Assembly (NCBI GenBank): GCA_000328365.1
Contig: KB291798.1
Location: forward strand, 905,411 to 969,410
DNA length: 64,000 nucleotides
Origin: Capitella teleta
Taxonomy: Eukaryota; Annelida; Polychaeta; Capitellidae
Direction: 5' to 3'
This document shows positions 1 to 13,208 of this stretch, piece by piece. A model generated the notes under the pieces. It was not told where the DNA came from. It did no database searches and saw only the letters and a program-made list of their open reading frames with translations. The number at the start of each line of letters is the position of its first letter. Position 1 is the first letter of the stretch. A program made the position numbers and the translations under genes.

Positions 1-1874
1 GTACACTGCTTTATATAGTCTTATAGATGCTTGATAGTATGTATTATTATCAACTGAAATTACTAATTTCGAAATCAATTTTCAGCTTTTTCACACTCAA
101 ATTCATAATTAGTGAGGTCAATTGCTCATCATATAGCAAAAAAACAATCGATTCACTCTAAAGAAATGCCACAGCATAAACTTCTCTTAGCATTAATCGC
201 AGCCCGCCAACCGCCATGATCAACGCAACACTCAAACTTCATAATGCACTTCCGGTTTGATCATTCAAAGCGGAGCGTTTCCGATCCAGTAGTAGTTAAG
301 ATCAATGGTCGATGGTGTGTGAAGGAACCAAGATATGGAATTTTCTATCAAGAGAGTTACGAGTGCCGCAGCCATCGCCGTCCTTCAAGAAAAAATTGAA
401 GACTTTCGTCAATGTTACATAGCCTAACATTTTAATTCATATCTTAGCATTCTGTGTATGTATATATTACGTCTCGGGTGTTGCAGTGCAGTGAGGTTTT
501 CGACCAGGAAGAGGACGGGCTCTTGCCACGGTTTTCTCACATTTGTAATGGCACTGTGCACTCTCTTAACCTTGTGCATCTTTTTATTAGTGTTGCATTA
601 ATTTTCCTTTATGTTAAGCGCATAGAAACTTTACCCTATGATTGTACATTTTGCGCTATATAAATGAATAAATGAATATGATTATTATTAAAATAATACG
701 CTGTTAACGTGCACGTAAAATCGCTCAGAAGTCATATTCGTCGTCGGATTTTGGGCAAACCAAGTAGATTTTTGGAATTATGTTCGAATTTGGCTTCAGG
801 TTCTGTAGGCGGCTAGAAATGTTTTCTTTTTGTCTCACTCAACCTGTTCGATCTCTCGCTTATGTAGCGCTTGAATCATCGACACGAGGACTCCACCCTG
901 TAATAAGATGGGGTCTATGATGGCCGGAGTCCCTGATCAGGGAATATTTAGATATAAGCATCATTATGTGAACTTGAAATAAAAGAGGAGACAGAAAGAT
1001 CAACTTTTACGCTACACTTTCTTCGATATCCAAGTCAAATACCAAATACAAAGAAGTGGTGCCGCGCAAGACAGCGGCCTTTTGTGGACGCCGTGACTAT
1101 AAGCGTGACTCCCTACAAATTTTTTAATGGAGTCATATGAAAAAAAAAAAAAAACGACGTGCGAGGGCGATAAATTCATGAGCCACCCGCTGAGTTCTGA
1201 AGCAGCAGCCAAACTTGCGCTCGGTCACGGACAAAACGAAGAGTGAAATGGAGATTGAACTTGATGAATGAAATGGACATGGAAATGAACAACGGCACGC
1301 AAAAGTTCCATTGTGGGGCATCTCATGGGCATTTATCTTGTGCGGAAACCTGTACAGACTGATGCATGTAATGGAGGGTCTCATCAATCGGGCGTTCAGT
1401 TTCAGTTGTGAAAAACAAATACGCGCAACCACTTTCATTCTGTCACAAGAATCGTGATTGTTCATGTTAAATCGTCCCCACTGGTCTTTTGTGTTTAACC
1501 TTTATGTATTTTATTTTATTCATAAGGCGAAACTATCTCGTGAAGGTATTAAATGTATATACATGTAGTTTTGTGCACAACGAAAATATGATTAGGCCAC
1601 TCCCAACCAAGCTGAAGGCATTTGATGGAAAGCCATTGCTGAGATGGCCAAGCAATTGCACAGTGCAGTTGGCAGCAGTTCCTTCGCCACACACTCAGCA
1701 TATTAACCACTGTAACATTTACTTGTAAAATGATGGAGCTACAGTTTAAAAAGAGTCGAACATCTGAATTAACCGAATTACATTGAATAAATTGCATTGA
1801 ATAAAATTTCAAATCTAAAAATTTCGTACAAATCAAATATGAATAAAATACATGGATTATGCAATTATATCAGA
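1..1874. other. Gene-poor flank downstream of mrpl15
   Basis: I find no convincing coding exon here. The open frames are short, lack family resemblance and are not flanked by consistent splice sites. Visible content is a possible retroposon tail near 590-700 and an A-run at about 1139-1154. The stretch lies beyond the 3' end of the minus-strand mrpl15 gene. Confidence 0.6.
590..700 (+). repeat. Possible 3' tail of a CR1/L2-type LINE or derived SINE
   Basis: The segment holds an AAGCGCATAGA-like box, then GCGCTATATAAAT, and ends in an ATT-rich microsatellite. That order (AAGCGC, GCGCTATATAAAT, ATTATTATTA) is common at the 3' ends of CR1/L2-like non-LTR elements and the SINEs that borrow them. 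No reverse-transcriptase sequence is visible upstream, so if real it is a 5'-truncated scrap. The call rests on remembered consensus only. Confidence 0.3.
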
Positions 1875-1880
1875 TTTATT
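1875..1880 (-). terminator. Poly(A) signal of mrpl15
   Basis: A canonical AATAAA on the minus strand lies 23 bases past the mrpl15 stop codon, implying a very short 3' UTR with cleavage near 1850-1865. Confidence 0.65.
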
Positions 1881-1903
1881 AAATGCAAATAAGCACACAT
1901 TAG

Positions 1904-4900
1904 CTATGATTGGTAAAACTCCTTCAATTCTTGATCCTTGGGTTTCAAGATGGCTTTGTCCAGCATGTTCACCACCCAGCCTGGTTCCAGTCCATACCAG
2001 ATTTGGCGGGGATCTTTTTTCAACTTAAGCATTTCGTAATCAGGATCCTTTGAGATGTCTGGAAGTTCATAGCCGTACTTTTGTGCCAGTTCTTCTCTGG
2101 CCTCCTGGATCTTAGCAGGGTCTGCCAGGTAGCCCCTGTTCTTAGGGTCACTGTAGAACTCCACAGCATCCTCTGGTGGCAACATGCACCGGGGAACTGG
2201 TTTGCCCAAGCCAAAGAAGCGCAGAGGGTTGGACATGGCACGAACGCACTCTTGGTCGTAATATCTTGAGGTAATTGTTCCTCCATTTCGCTCAATAGTT
2301 GCAATGACAAGCTCAGAGGTGAACTGAACTTCAATGTTCACTTTACCGGTGAAGATTTCTGCTCCCTGTGAATGAAAAAGAAAACAAGTCAACAACCTCT
2401 TCAAGGGCTTTATAAAAGCAGTATCATTGCTGCAGTCAGTGAAAATTCTGTTTTCAGACTATCACTAGGCAGTTGCAGTTGGGCTTTACTCAGCCTATAG
2501 TTAAGACAAAAACAGTTCTGCTATCCATATTCTGGGTGGATGTCAGCCTTTCATGAAAGAGACATAAAAACTACAAAAATCTGGGATAGTGTTCATGACA
2601 GAAAATTCAATTCTATACAAGTTCTTTTGCCATGTGCATCAAATTAATTTCTCCGGCCACCTTCGTCCAAAGACTAGGTCAATCGGAGGCTCAAATTCAA
2701 TCTTCTTTAGAATAACAGCTCACCTCTTCAACAAGATTGATGCCAGAGTGCTTAAGGAAGGGATCAATGGTTCTGATCTTGGTGTTGCAGAGGGTCGTTA
2801 GGTCGATAGGTTGTTTGGTGTCCACGCGGCCAAGATCAATAAGACGCTGCAGTTGAAACAGACTCACTGGGGGGTACTCCCTTTTCACACTAAACACAAC
2901 AATTCAGAATGTGCATCTAAGCAGAACAATCGTGAACTCACTGGTGACCAAAGTAGTAAGGCTCTTTGGGGATTGCCAGATAAAACGGCGTGTTTCCGCC
3001 TTCAAAGCCAATCCGAGGCAGGGTTTTATGTGCACCTTGACCTTTGCTGCCTCGCCCTGACTTCCCTCCCCCGTGTTGGCCACGTCGGATCTTCCTCTGA
3101 AAAACAAATCATAATCAAAATTTCAAACATTAATTTGTGAATTACACAGCTTATGTATAGTAACCTCTTGCAATCTGAACCCCAGCAATCCGAATTCCTT
3201 TGCTATCAGAACAGTATGGCTCATGACGCACCCATTCCCCATGCCCAAGGGACCCTTATTCCGAACCCTCGCTGTCCATACTCAGGACAAAAAATCTTAC
3301 CAAAATGAGTTTTGCCCTTGATTATGCAACATTAATGGACATGAAAGAAAGTGCCGCCTTTGTTATCAATTAATCCTTAACTCTTAACTGTTAGTTTAAG
3401 AGTTGAGATTGTTAAATCTTTCAATTAATATGGGGGCGCATACAGGATTTCACCAAAGAAGCCGCTGTTTGAGACACACAGCTGTCTGCTGTGTTGCTGT
3501 TTGGCCTTATAGTGCGCTGCGCAGTGTCATCTCTTAGTAATGGTACCAGACATTCCGTTGCTGGATCATTATCTGGTGCAACTTATCAGTTTGCGGAATA
3601 ACAAGTGATGCATGACACAGCCTCAATGACAGCACAATATAACTAGACTTCTAGAAGCATTGCTTGGACCCACGGCAAAGGACAACATTGATAGTCCAGT
3701 CAAAATAAAATTCAAGGTAGACATAATTGCAACAGTTGTTTAAATGGAATAATATGTGGGGTAGCACCCTAATTACATACTAAAACTCTAAAAGTCTAAG
3801 TGAATTGCAATAGTGGAACATGGTTACAAATTTTAATTCATTATTTAATAAGGTCAAACTAAACATATTCAAATAAACAGTCATATAGAATATAAAGATG
3901 AAGGAAATCAAAATTCAATTTAAATGAGAATAATAAGGTTTGAGAGAAATGCACCTGTAACTTTTTCGGTATGGTTACCATTGCAAAAATGTGCAGCCGG
4001 AGAATATTTGTCAATTGAGTCAATTGTCATGCAATATATCAAATTGTCATGCAATATATCAAAGTTCAGCTTATTGAAAGCTGATTGCGATTTAAATGTT
4101 CATTCATTAATATACCGGTAATTCAAGTTGTGGATTGGCTCTGTGTGGGAATATACCAAATTGTGTTCTTGTCATAGTAATGAATGACTCATCTGTCATT
4201 CATCACACGTTTCTTTATTTAGTTGGTTAGAGTAATTCACTCATCTTGTAAATATACATCCTCATCATTTCATCTGTTCTATTTATAAAGTCAGTTGTCG
4301 ATCATTAAAATTCAGTCCTCATCTACCAATCGTCTTATGCCTTACTTCGACAGTTCTCATTTCCACATTCCGATTTATGAACAATAAATACACATAATAT
4401 AAAATACTCGCTTAACACTCATAACACTTATAACACTTTGCTCAGTGCCAAACAATATATTATGCATATTCACTATATTATTTCAAACAACATTATCATC
4501 ATCATCATCACCCCATTCAATGTCAATACTCAGGCCGTTCATGCAGCTTGATCAACGCAATAATCTAATATAATCTATATAATATAATAATATATCTCCA
4601 TAGAGGTAGTAATACATATAGAGGAAGCATGTTGTTAATTTGGTTCCTACGCGTGGATTACATATATAATTTATAACGGTACAGAGTAGATTTGTTCATG
4701 GGAATCTAATTTTCCTTTATTTGTCGTCTGACATGTAATCTGCACTTTCCGTTAATCCGCCTGTTTCCTTAGGAACGGAGGAGGGCAGATTAATGGGGTC
4801 CCGCCATCGCTCTAAAAAGGGCGCTTTGAATTTTGATCAACTGACTTGTGACGGGATCCGATCTCGGACCGTACACCTCAAAGCAGCACCGGTTTATCCG

Positions 4901-5614
4901 ATTGCTCCAGCGCGGAATTCGATAAAGGTGTTGAGTTATGTGTGCATTATAAGCACGGTGAATGCTAGGTCATTATAATATTATAATGTGACCTCGTGAC
5001 CTGATAAGATGTGTGGTATTGGAGAAGCACGTGGCTTTGTTGTGTCACGTGACAACCGTTTAACTTGGCTTATGTTGAATGTATTCTTCCGCGTTCGTGG
5101 GTCCGGGTTAATATGACAAGTGTACCTGGGGTCTGACTGTATGTTATGCGCTGTCATTCCCGGCCATATGCACTAGACTATGGACTATCATGACTAGGAA
5201 TATGAGTGATTACCCCGACAAAAAGAGTCGCTTCTATTTCTAACTAATAGATTCTAAGTGATCAGACTACAAAAATATACTTTCTTGTGAGTTCTCAGAA
5301 GTAGGTATTTGACACGGAATAACTGACAATCAATATAAATATAAATCATATTAATTATCATAATATAATTGCATAATCAGATAATAATCATAAATAGTTG
5401 AGCTAGTATGTGAGCGATAATAGACTTATAGTTACTTAAAATTTTAAACCAAACATAAAATTTTGACAAAATCCGCGAGAGATAGTGGTTCAAATCCAGG
5501 AATATGCATAAATCTTACTTTTGCATGCTGACCCGGTAAACCTCTGAGATTGCCAATCTCAACACGAGGAAGCTGTTTCAGTAAATTCAATGCCTTTTCT
5601 GCGCCGGATGCCAT
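1904..5614 (-). CDS. mrpl15: Mitochondrial large-subunit ribosomal protein uL15m
   Basis: Structural protein of the mitoribosome large subunit, acting in the mitochondrial matrix. Four coding exons on the minus strand keep frame across GT-AG junctions: 5519-5614 (residues 1-32, MASGAEKALNLL...), 2942-3096 (33-83), 2724-2889 (85-139) and 1904-2365 (140-292). Intron 1 is 2.4 kb; the others are short. The 292-residue product compares with about 296 in human. The uL15 hallmark is in exon 2: a basic glycine-rich stretch followed by GQGAHKTLPRIGFEGGNTPF. Exon 3 carries LQRLIDLGRVDTKQPIDL and exon 4 carries NRGYLADPAK and GLEPGWVVNM, all very close to the human protein. Human MRPL15 starts with a similar short leader before RALDLLRGLPRV, which supports this start. 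The gene looks complete and intact. It stands alone; its 5' end faces the long gene desert. Confidence 0.95.
3097..5518 (-). other. Long first intron of mrpl15
   Basis: No coding exon is visible in this 2.4-kb intron. It contains a short ATC microsatellite near 4495-4512, AT-rich low-complexity sequence near 4550-4610, and a possible pogo-like transposon fragment near 3155-3300. A Pol III B-box match (GGTTCAAATCC, 5487-5497) lies just inside the intron donor but has no A-box partner. Confidence 0.7.
3155..3300. mobile_element. Possible degenerate pogo/Tigger-like transposon end
   Basis: The segment begins TAGTAACCTCTTGCAATCTG, followed by a second GCAATCCGAA copy and more pyrimidine-rich sequence. 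The form 'AACCTCGCAATCCGAACCCC' resembles terminal inverted repeats of pogo/Tigger elements, whose ends read CAGTAGAACCTC... No partner inverted repeat was found, so this would be a solo or decayed end. Confidence 0.22.
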
Positions 5615-8529
5615 GACCTTGTTCCGTCCGACTCCTAAACACGGTGAGGCTAACTGTCAATGTGAAACAGATGCGTTATGATTATCGATGGAAGTGGTAT
5701 TCAATATTCATAACGTCGGCTTCATTTACATCTTCGCGGGGTGTTCTGGCATGCTCGATTGCATTCAGATTATTGAATGGGACGTTTTAATGTGTACCAG
5801 CCTCATTGTGAATCAGGGGATAATTGTATGAAACAAAATAAACTTGAAACTTACAGCACTTTAGCTAGATGTTGTGAAAAAAAAAAAAAACAACAACCTC
5901 ATAACGCAAAATTGGTCATAACGCCCCCACACGCAGAGCAATGCATATGCGAAGGCTTGTTGCTATGTTAGCTAATAGTTATAGCGACTAGCATAGCATC
6001 GAGTACGCCACTCATCCGCCCTCGCACTCAAACTCCAAGGCTGGTCTGAAAGGCAGGGGCTACCGAATATTTGCAAAGCTAATGCTTTAGAAAAACTTCA
6101 TCATTTCAGTTCTTAAACTGTGTAATCTAGTTTTAACTAAATGCCGTGGTCCATGGACTGAGAAAAGAGAAAACCAAAATTGGAATCGGCAGCTGCCAGT
6201 TCCAGAGAAGAACAAGGGCCGGTGCAAGGGTTATACGTGTAACATTCGTTGTTATAATCTGCTACAAGTTCTTCTGCGTAGAGGTACACGATAAGCCTCC
6301 TCTATTGCTGTGTGTCAAAGCTGCAACATTGAAGCATTGCAGCACACAACAAAAACAACTACCTTGTAAAGAAAGAAAGAGCGAGCGATGATCTAATGAG
6401 ATCGAATCACAGGGACAAGTGCATCACTTGTTCATCTCATTAAAACACAGGGAAAGCCAAGTAAAGTACTGTTAACAAACAATGATTAAAGCAAGATCAA
6501 GTGTATCGAGTTCTGGTCGGGGCCCGCAAGCCTTCCCGGTGCCGGTGGGCTATTGTGAGAGAAGGCAACATCAGAGGCCGCATGGGCGCCCGAATCACCC
6601 GGAGGACAGTGCGGGAGATGCGATGGGCTCATTCCCGGCAGAGGGCTCGACTGAAAGCCCCTGCAGCGGTTAATTACAGCGGTGCAACAACAGAGTGCTT
6701 CTAATGCAAATCCTTCGCATGGATAAAAACAAGCACGACGTCCCCTTAAGCGAAGAGAAGATTAATGAATACATCACATTAATAAGATTTGTATCGATGC
6801 TAATTATCATATACAGATAGATCTCTCGCTTTCGGATCATATTCTCCGGTCATAATCCGACGACATGTGTTGACGAATAAATTCGCTTCTTCTCTTGTTG
6901 ATCCGAGTCGTCAAAACGCCGAACTTTTAGTCTAAGAACAGCGACTTGGTCCCGAAAGAGTGAAATTGAAACTTCGGAGAAGTTAGCGATGTGCGTTGCG
7001 TTGCATAGCGACCGAGAATGCCGGTTCCCTTGCTTCATTGACAATGCGATGTCACATTTTATAGATCTACATGTAATGTCACAAGCCTTCTACTATAGTG
7101 GTATACATCATCATGAACACGTGGACCTCTCCTTAGATTTAATCCTCATTCTATACATTCTTGTTTCTACTTATAATAATTATGATTCAATTGATATCTC
7201 TGCAAATATTTCATGGTTTGGGTCACATACTCTCTCTTCATATAACTAAGGGTTTTTTGTTTTTCAATAATATTATATGAAATTTGATGATAAGGATGAG
7301 AAACATTCATACCTAATAAAAATTCACCCGTTTACTTTCAGACTTGAATTAATAAATATATGAAGGGTATACAAGCATGGGAGCACATAATTATACTTGC
7401 ACATAAGTTTCATATACATGTATGGAATGTCCCATCATAAATTAATGAACACATGATTCGGAAAATACAGGGCATAATCTACAAATGTGTTAATTTCGCT
7501 GCCCATAAGTTACGAATATTGATTATATTTGCAAAGGCAGAATTTCATCTTCATGTCCTGACCTAGAAGAGATCAAGTAGTCACTCAAGGGAAAACCACC
7601 GGTCGAATGGGCCAACAGGGTGTTACACATTGCCACCAAGACACATTAAACATTCCGCGTGAAGTTTAATTTTAAAAGCAGAATATTGAGCAGTTAAAAA
7701 TAACCCTTGAAAATATGAATGACATATTATGATTAAGAAGTGTAAAAGCTAAAAATATCCATCGAACTTTGTAACAGTGGTATTTTAGTATTTGGAACCT
7801 CTTCCACGTGAACTCTTGATAAAGGTATAATAAAGCCTTCATAACATGGGTGAGTGGTCGGTGTGTGATATAACCATATTTGGGGGAAGAATAATTCTCC
7901 CCCTGTGGTAGGCCCTAATACAATGTACTGTATTAGTAGCTCCTAATAGTGAGTATGGTAAACACAAAGAGAAGACGAAAATTGAGAGCGTTTTAGTGAG
8001 GACCGTGCAACATTTCCATAATAATAATGCTACAAAATCCACGTATTTACTTTATACTAGTAGTTTACAATACTTTACATCTTGTTCTTTTTCCCGTTCT
8101 CGACGGGCGTGACAGGCAGTGAGTCCGCATACCTGCAGCGTGTGGCGAAGGTCGAAAGGCATCGACTTCGGGATAACATTGAAACCGAAGACGATCGACT
8201 GAAGGCGAGAGCGTAATCTCGTGTTATATCGAGAGCGAGCACGTGACTTGCGAGAGCCAACATCTTACTACGAAAGAGAACAGGGGTATAAGGTATCAAA
8301 GACGATATAACGTAAATTTCCTGAATCTGCGAGCTTTTATTGACATTGTGCTGGCTTTAGCACAACATTTATGCATTTAGCATTGTAAACTATAATGCAA
8401 ATACCCATTATGAATTTATGGTATTTTGTATAAATGACATTGTATATGGCAATAAGACAGCTGTGTATATGCATACAAGTAATTCGTATTTGAAAATAAC
8501 CACATAATAATAATTATTAAAAAAAAAAT

Positions 8530-8648
<119 letters not shown>

Positions 8649-9970
8649 CATGATCGCAATTGCAAATTTCGATGATATCAAACAGGCTGAAATTGACAGG
8701 AGTCATGTAGACTCAAAACAAGAGCGACTACTGATGTGGACAAGTTGATAACCGGACGAAATTGGTCATTGTCAGAATGGGCAATTATTTGGTTCATTCT
8801 CATCTTTGCAAGAATAACATTTCATCGATAAATTTAGCAACAGATACAAATATTGAAATAAAAACGAGAATACTTTAATTTTTCTACATATTATTATATT
8901 AGCATAAGCAAATACATACATACCCCGCGATCACTAAAAATATGAGTGAAGTTCTAACTTCTTGGGCGAACAACTTTTTTTTTTTATCTATTCACAGCAG
9001 GACTGAGTTATGTAGTTTACACTAGAGATTGCTAAGGACCTTGCGTGGTTGTGAAAATCGTGATATCTGAACGAGAAGATGATCCGAACTTGAAAGATGA
9101 TTTCGGAGACGGTTTTATTGCAACGGCATAAATAAACATTTGTGGTAAGAAATAGAAACCTGGCGTTAAACACGAACTGATTTATGACTGCGGTGATGAT
9201 GATCTAGCGCTAAACATGCTTCGCTCATTAAAATCGCTTTGAACTCTACTCCACCCATGAGAAGAAAAAAAAATAGTCAAGAAGAGATACACCTCTGCTC
9301 TATACTATAGCCACGCAATGACTCCGAAATGTCACCACCTCTTCATGCTGCATGTGAAACAGCTTCTTGTATGTGAGTGACAGTGAAATGTCTTTATTGA
9401 AACCTCAGAATGACAGATTCATGGCTTTTGAGGGGTTTCAGATCGTAATATACGGTGAATAAAGAGGCCATCTCGTGTTTCGGAAATCCCAAGTGTGTTT
9501 TTCCCCTTCTCAGCCCCGCCCCCGCAACAACCATCCGAGGACCTATAAGTTAATTTTTCTCTCTACTATAGTTTGTCTCTCTTCGCGACTTAAGCAGCTC
9601 CGCAGCTCGTAAACATCGAGCCAAATTATGCTCATATAGCTATCATTTGCGCACAATGCCAGAAACGATTTCGGTCGGTACGCCTATAATCAGAGGCAAA
9701 TAAACACTACGTAAATTAGACACACAGACAGGTAACATTGAAAGCAGATATCAGTAGCTAAAAGCCACAGAAAGTCAGATATTTTTTTCTCTGTCAGTTA
9801 TTATAATAGAGACAGAATGTAGAGATATGCCATCCTATAGCCACGGCTGGTTTCTCCTTTTCATTACTTGTGCTATTCCCTCCGCCACCCCTCCCTTATG
9901 CCCTAATACATTACAGCTTTGATATGGCATAACTCTTTGCCGCATATCTCCGTCTTATCTGATCGCAAAC

Positions 9971-9985
9971 GTTTACCGTGGTAAC
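9971..9985. promoter_or_regulatory. X-box-like motif
   Basis: GTTTACCGTGGTAAC is an inverted-repeat RFX-type site with one extra base in the left half relative to GTNRCCNNRGYAAC. Confidence 0.3.
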
Positions 9986-12467
9986 ATATACCGTTTGAAC
10001 TCTGAACTTACTGTCCGTCACGGAATTGTCTTTTATGTCACAACGTGAATCGGACACCTAAGATGAGGAGTCAGGTGTCAGTTCCACCGTTGACAGGTAG
10101 CTGACTGAACTATGAACTGAAGAATTTACCTTTATGAACTCTTTAGCGGAGATATGACGGAGTGAGATGGAAGATTCTTGTGTTGATCAATAGTTATAAT
10201 GCGTTACAAGCTGTTGAATGTACCTAATTTGGTTACATTGGCAAGTAGTGCAGAGAGCTCAATTGCAATTCTATGTCGCCCGACGGGAAGGTCGAGGCCC
10301 GGTCGGCACTATGGATCAAATGATAATTAATTTAGGCATCCTATGATAATTATTAGATCATTATTGAGGATACCAAGTCGGCTCGGGCACAAGACGTTTC
10401 ACGAGTGAGAAATATAATTCTTTATAATTCGTCGATGACCTGCATGTATTTCTACCCAACCGCACGAGAAGGTAGGACGCTATGTGTTGCTGTCTATAGT
10501 AGCGTATACAGGATAAAGACCCCTTGGGATCTATCGAAAATAGTACATAATATTATGAACAACCGGTCCCGGATTCTGCTCTGGCGCCCATATAATAATT
10601 AGTAACACAACCAAGTGTTTGTAAAGCCGTGAAAACCACAATTGACTGATTGCCTTTGTAAAAGTGTTACAAAAGATTGCACCAAGTGAGACAAATTTTG
10701 TTGAGCATTAGCGAAGTATACAGGTATACGTGCATGCACAAACCGTGTGTACACATTGATAAATAAGTCAAATCACCCTGGATAAACTTTAGTAGTACAG
10801 TTGCGAAGATGAATAGGTGAGAGAACATGAGTTGCCAAAGTTGCCTGAAGTGCGAGAGAGGCTGCATGGACGGCTGCATGGGGAGGCCTTCGGGTCACAG
10901 AAAAGCAAATTAAACGCATGCCTCTCATCTCTTTGGTTTCACAAATGCCTGCAGCAATGTCCTCTTCTTCTGCTTCATCTTATTTTATTACCTTGAAATG
11001 ACTGCGAAGTCTAATTACCTGCTAATTCTACGGGTCATTGGTGATTAAAGTGTGGAGAGTCATCTATACAGGAGACATCGCTCCGAGGCCTCATCGCCGT
11101 TGCTGCGTATGCAATTGTGCCGGCCCAGCTGCTTGCGCTTTTATACACTTTTTCAAAAATTGAAATTACTTGTTGGGAAGTTAGATGCACTTATAATAAT
11201 TACGTGTACTGTGTTATTTTTCCCCCATCCTCTCATTTGCCTTCAGGGTGCGTCATCGCTATTGGCGAAGTGTTCGAATTTGGCACGAATTTTGTTTTGT
11301 TTTTGACAGTGGCCTGCACGCACGGACCGTGAAGTGCTCATATGCACATACCGCTCAGCAGTGTATGGTATAGTATTGTTAAATATAAACCCTATGCACC
11401 GTAGTTTTACACGTTATGTTTGTACACGGATAATAATGACACCAACCCTTTGCTAACACCCCGCATACATACATATGGAATTGACACATTAGATGAATTA
11501 TAGCAATATTCTGTGTTGTTTTTGCGAAGAAGTCACAAATGTATAAATAATTGTGATTAAGCCCAGAGATGTTTTGATGTCGCTGTCTTTTCGTCATCAT
11601 CCAATGGCCAGTTTAGATCCCGGCACCACGCATCGCCCGCAGCTCAGCTTATACCTGAAATATCTCTTCTTTAGCCTCAATTTCCGTTCCTGCAGGTGTT
11701 TTGACGACAACAGGATGAACAGGTGACTCTGAGCGGACATTACAGCCTCTTCCGACTAAGGAAGGTGCTGCAGGTAGATTGTGGTCAAGAGAGAGTACGC
11801 AGACCCCTTTTTTTCAGACGGCACGTATATAATACAGATAAAAAGTTTTGCGCTTGTATATGATGCGTCCCGGGTTCTGATCATGTTGTTGGAGTTGTGT
11901 TTGAGGGCGGCCTCCAGCGCAAATGTCCGCTCTCCGGTCTCACGCTTATTGACGGCCCACGGGGAATCACAGTGCATCGCCGCACTTGCATGAGGTGTCG
12001 AAAGTTAGTTGTCTGCGAGCGATGTGGCCCTAAGCTGCATTGTAACAGTGCTCAGGTCTAATTAATCCCTTATATGCCAACAATATATATTCAATGACCT
12101 CAAGCAACAACAGCTAGTGTATATATATATGTCGCCTGTCCCGTCCCATTGTCAATGGAGAGGGAGGCGATTGTCTCGATCTGAATATGGGATGCTTGCG
12201 TTTGTACCTGCATGGATATCATGAATTCCGTCTTAATTGTGCTTGTTGCATCGTGTGAGTTGGGTTGTGGCGTACACTGATATTATTTTTAAGCTGAATT
12301 ACTTTTAATTGATGGCATCTTTAAGATTCTGTGCATGCATGCGTTCAGACGTGTTCATGCTCTTAATTGTTTAATTGAATATACCTGCAACCAGCATTGC
12401 TATGCCTGGAGTTTGAGCCTAGCATCGTGTGCATAATGATTATTATCATACGGATTTGTGCATGGTG

Positions 12468-12481
12468 GTAACCTTGGTAAC
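12468..12481. promoter_or_regulatory. Perfect RFX X-box
   Basis: GTAACCTTGGTAAC matches the X-box consensus GTNRCCNNRGYAAC at every specified position. RFX factors bind such sites in ciliary and neural genes. No gene start is adjacent, so it would act as a distal element if functional. Confidence 0.45.
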
Positions 12482-13007
12482 GAATGACATTGTCACATAA
12501 GGTGTGGAGAAAAAGACGAGTATAAACTATAAAGGTGTAGTATTTCAGTGTAACAAAGGGCTGCTTTTATCAGCTTCCGCCTATGTATCTATTCTTTGCC
12601 ATGACATGCATTGGGCATATTTCAAAAGATCCCGAGGCGAAACTATTCACAGCATGAAACGATTCCGAAATTGCGGTCAGTACTAATGATATGCGATAAT
12701 TATATCAGCATGTTTGACGCAGATAAACATATTCCCGCGTTATTAAGCGTTTATTGGGTTCGGTTTTTGTTTTATCGCAAATGAAGTTCAAGTTTCGCCC
12801 AAAACACACCTTTACTTCCATGTGACGTCATATATTGCTTTCAAAGAGATCATCAGATAAAGTTGAATCGCATTTGATCATGTTATAAAGGTGTAAAAAT
12901 GGAAGAGCTTTGTCTTTATTCTTCTACAACCCACAATTTAGACGTCATTAAATATGCAAATGTATTCCCTGTGTAATTAGTATATTTTGACATGTTTCTG
13001 CTTTTTT

Positions 13008-13153
13008 GTTGTTGTTTTGTTTTTTGTTTTTTGTTTTTGTTTTTTTTTTTTTACCCCGGTAAATTAGCGTTTTGAATCTGAACAGTTTACCTGTGTGCGC
13101 AATCATGTGCTTCGTCCCCATCAGTAGCTTTCTCAAAACACCCCTACCCCGAC

Positions 13154-13189
<36 letters not shown>

Positions 13190-13208
13190 AGAAGAAAGAA
13201 AAACAACA
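13008..13208. repeat. T-rich and A-rich tracts flanking 100 bp
   Basis: A TTG/T-rich tract (about 13008-13052) and an uninterrupted A-run of about 31 followed by GAA-type sequence (about 13155-13205) face each other as an inverted arrangement around about 100 bp of unique sequence. Assembly and length are likely unreliable here. Confidence 0.85.

Noticed and set aside
5487-5497. B-box match GGTTCAAATCC as a tRNA or SINE
   Set aside because: No A-box at the right distance and no tRNA folding; most likely chance within mrpl15 intron 1.
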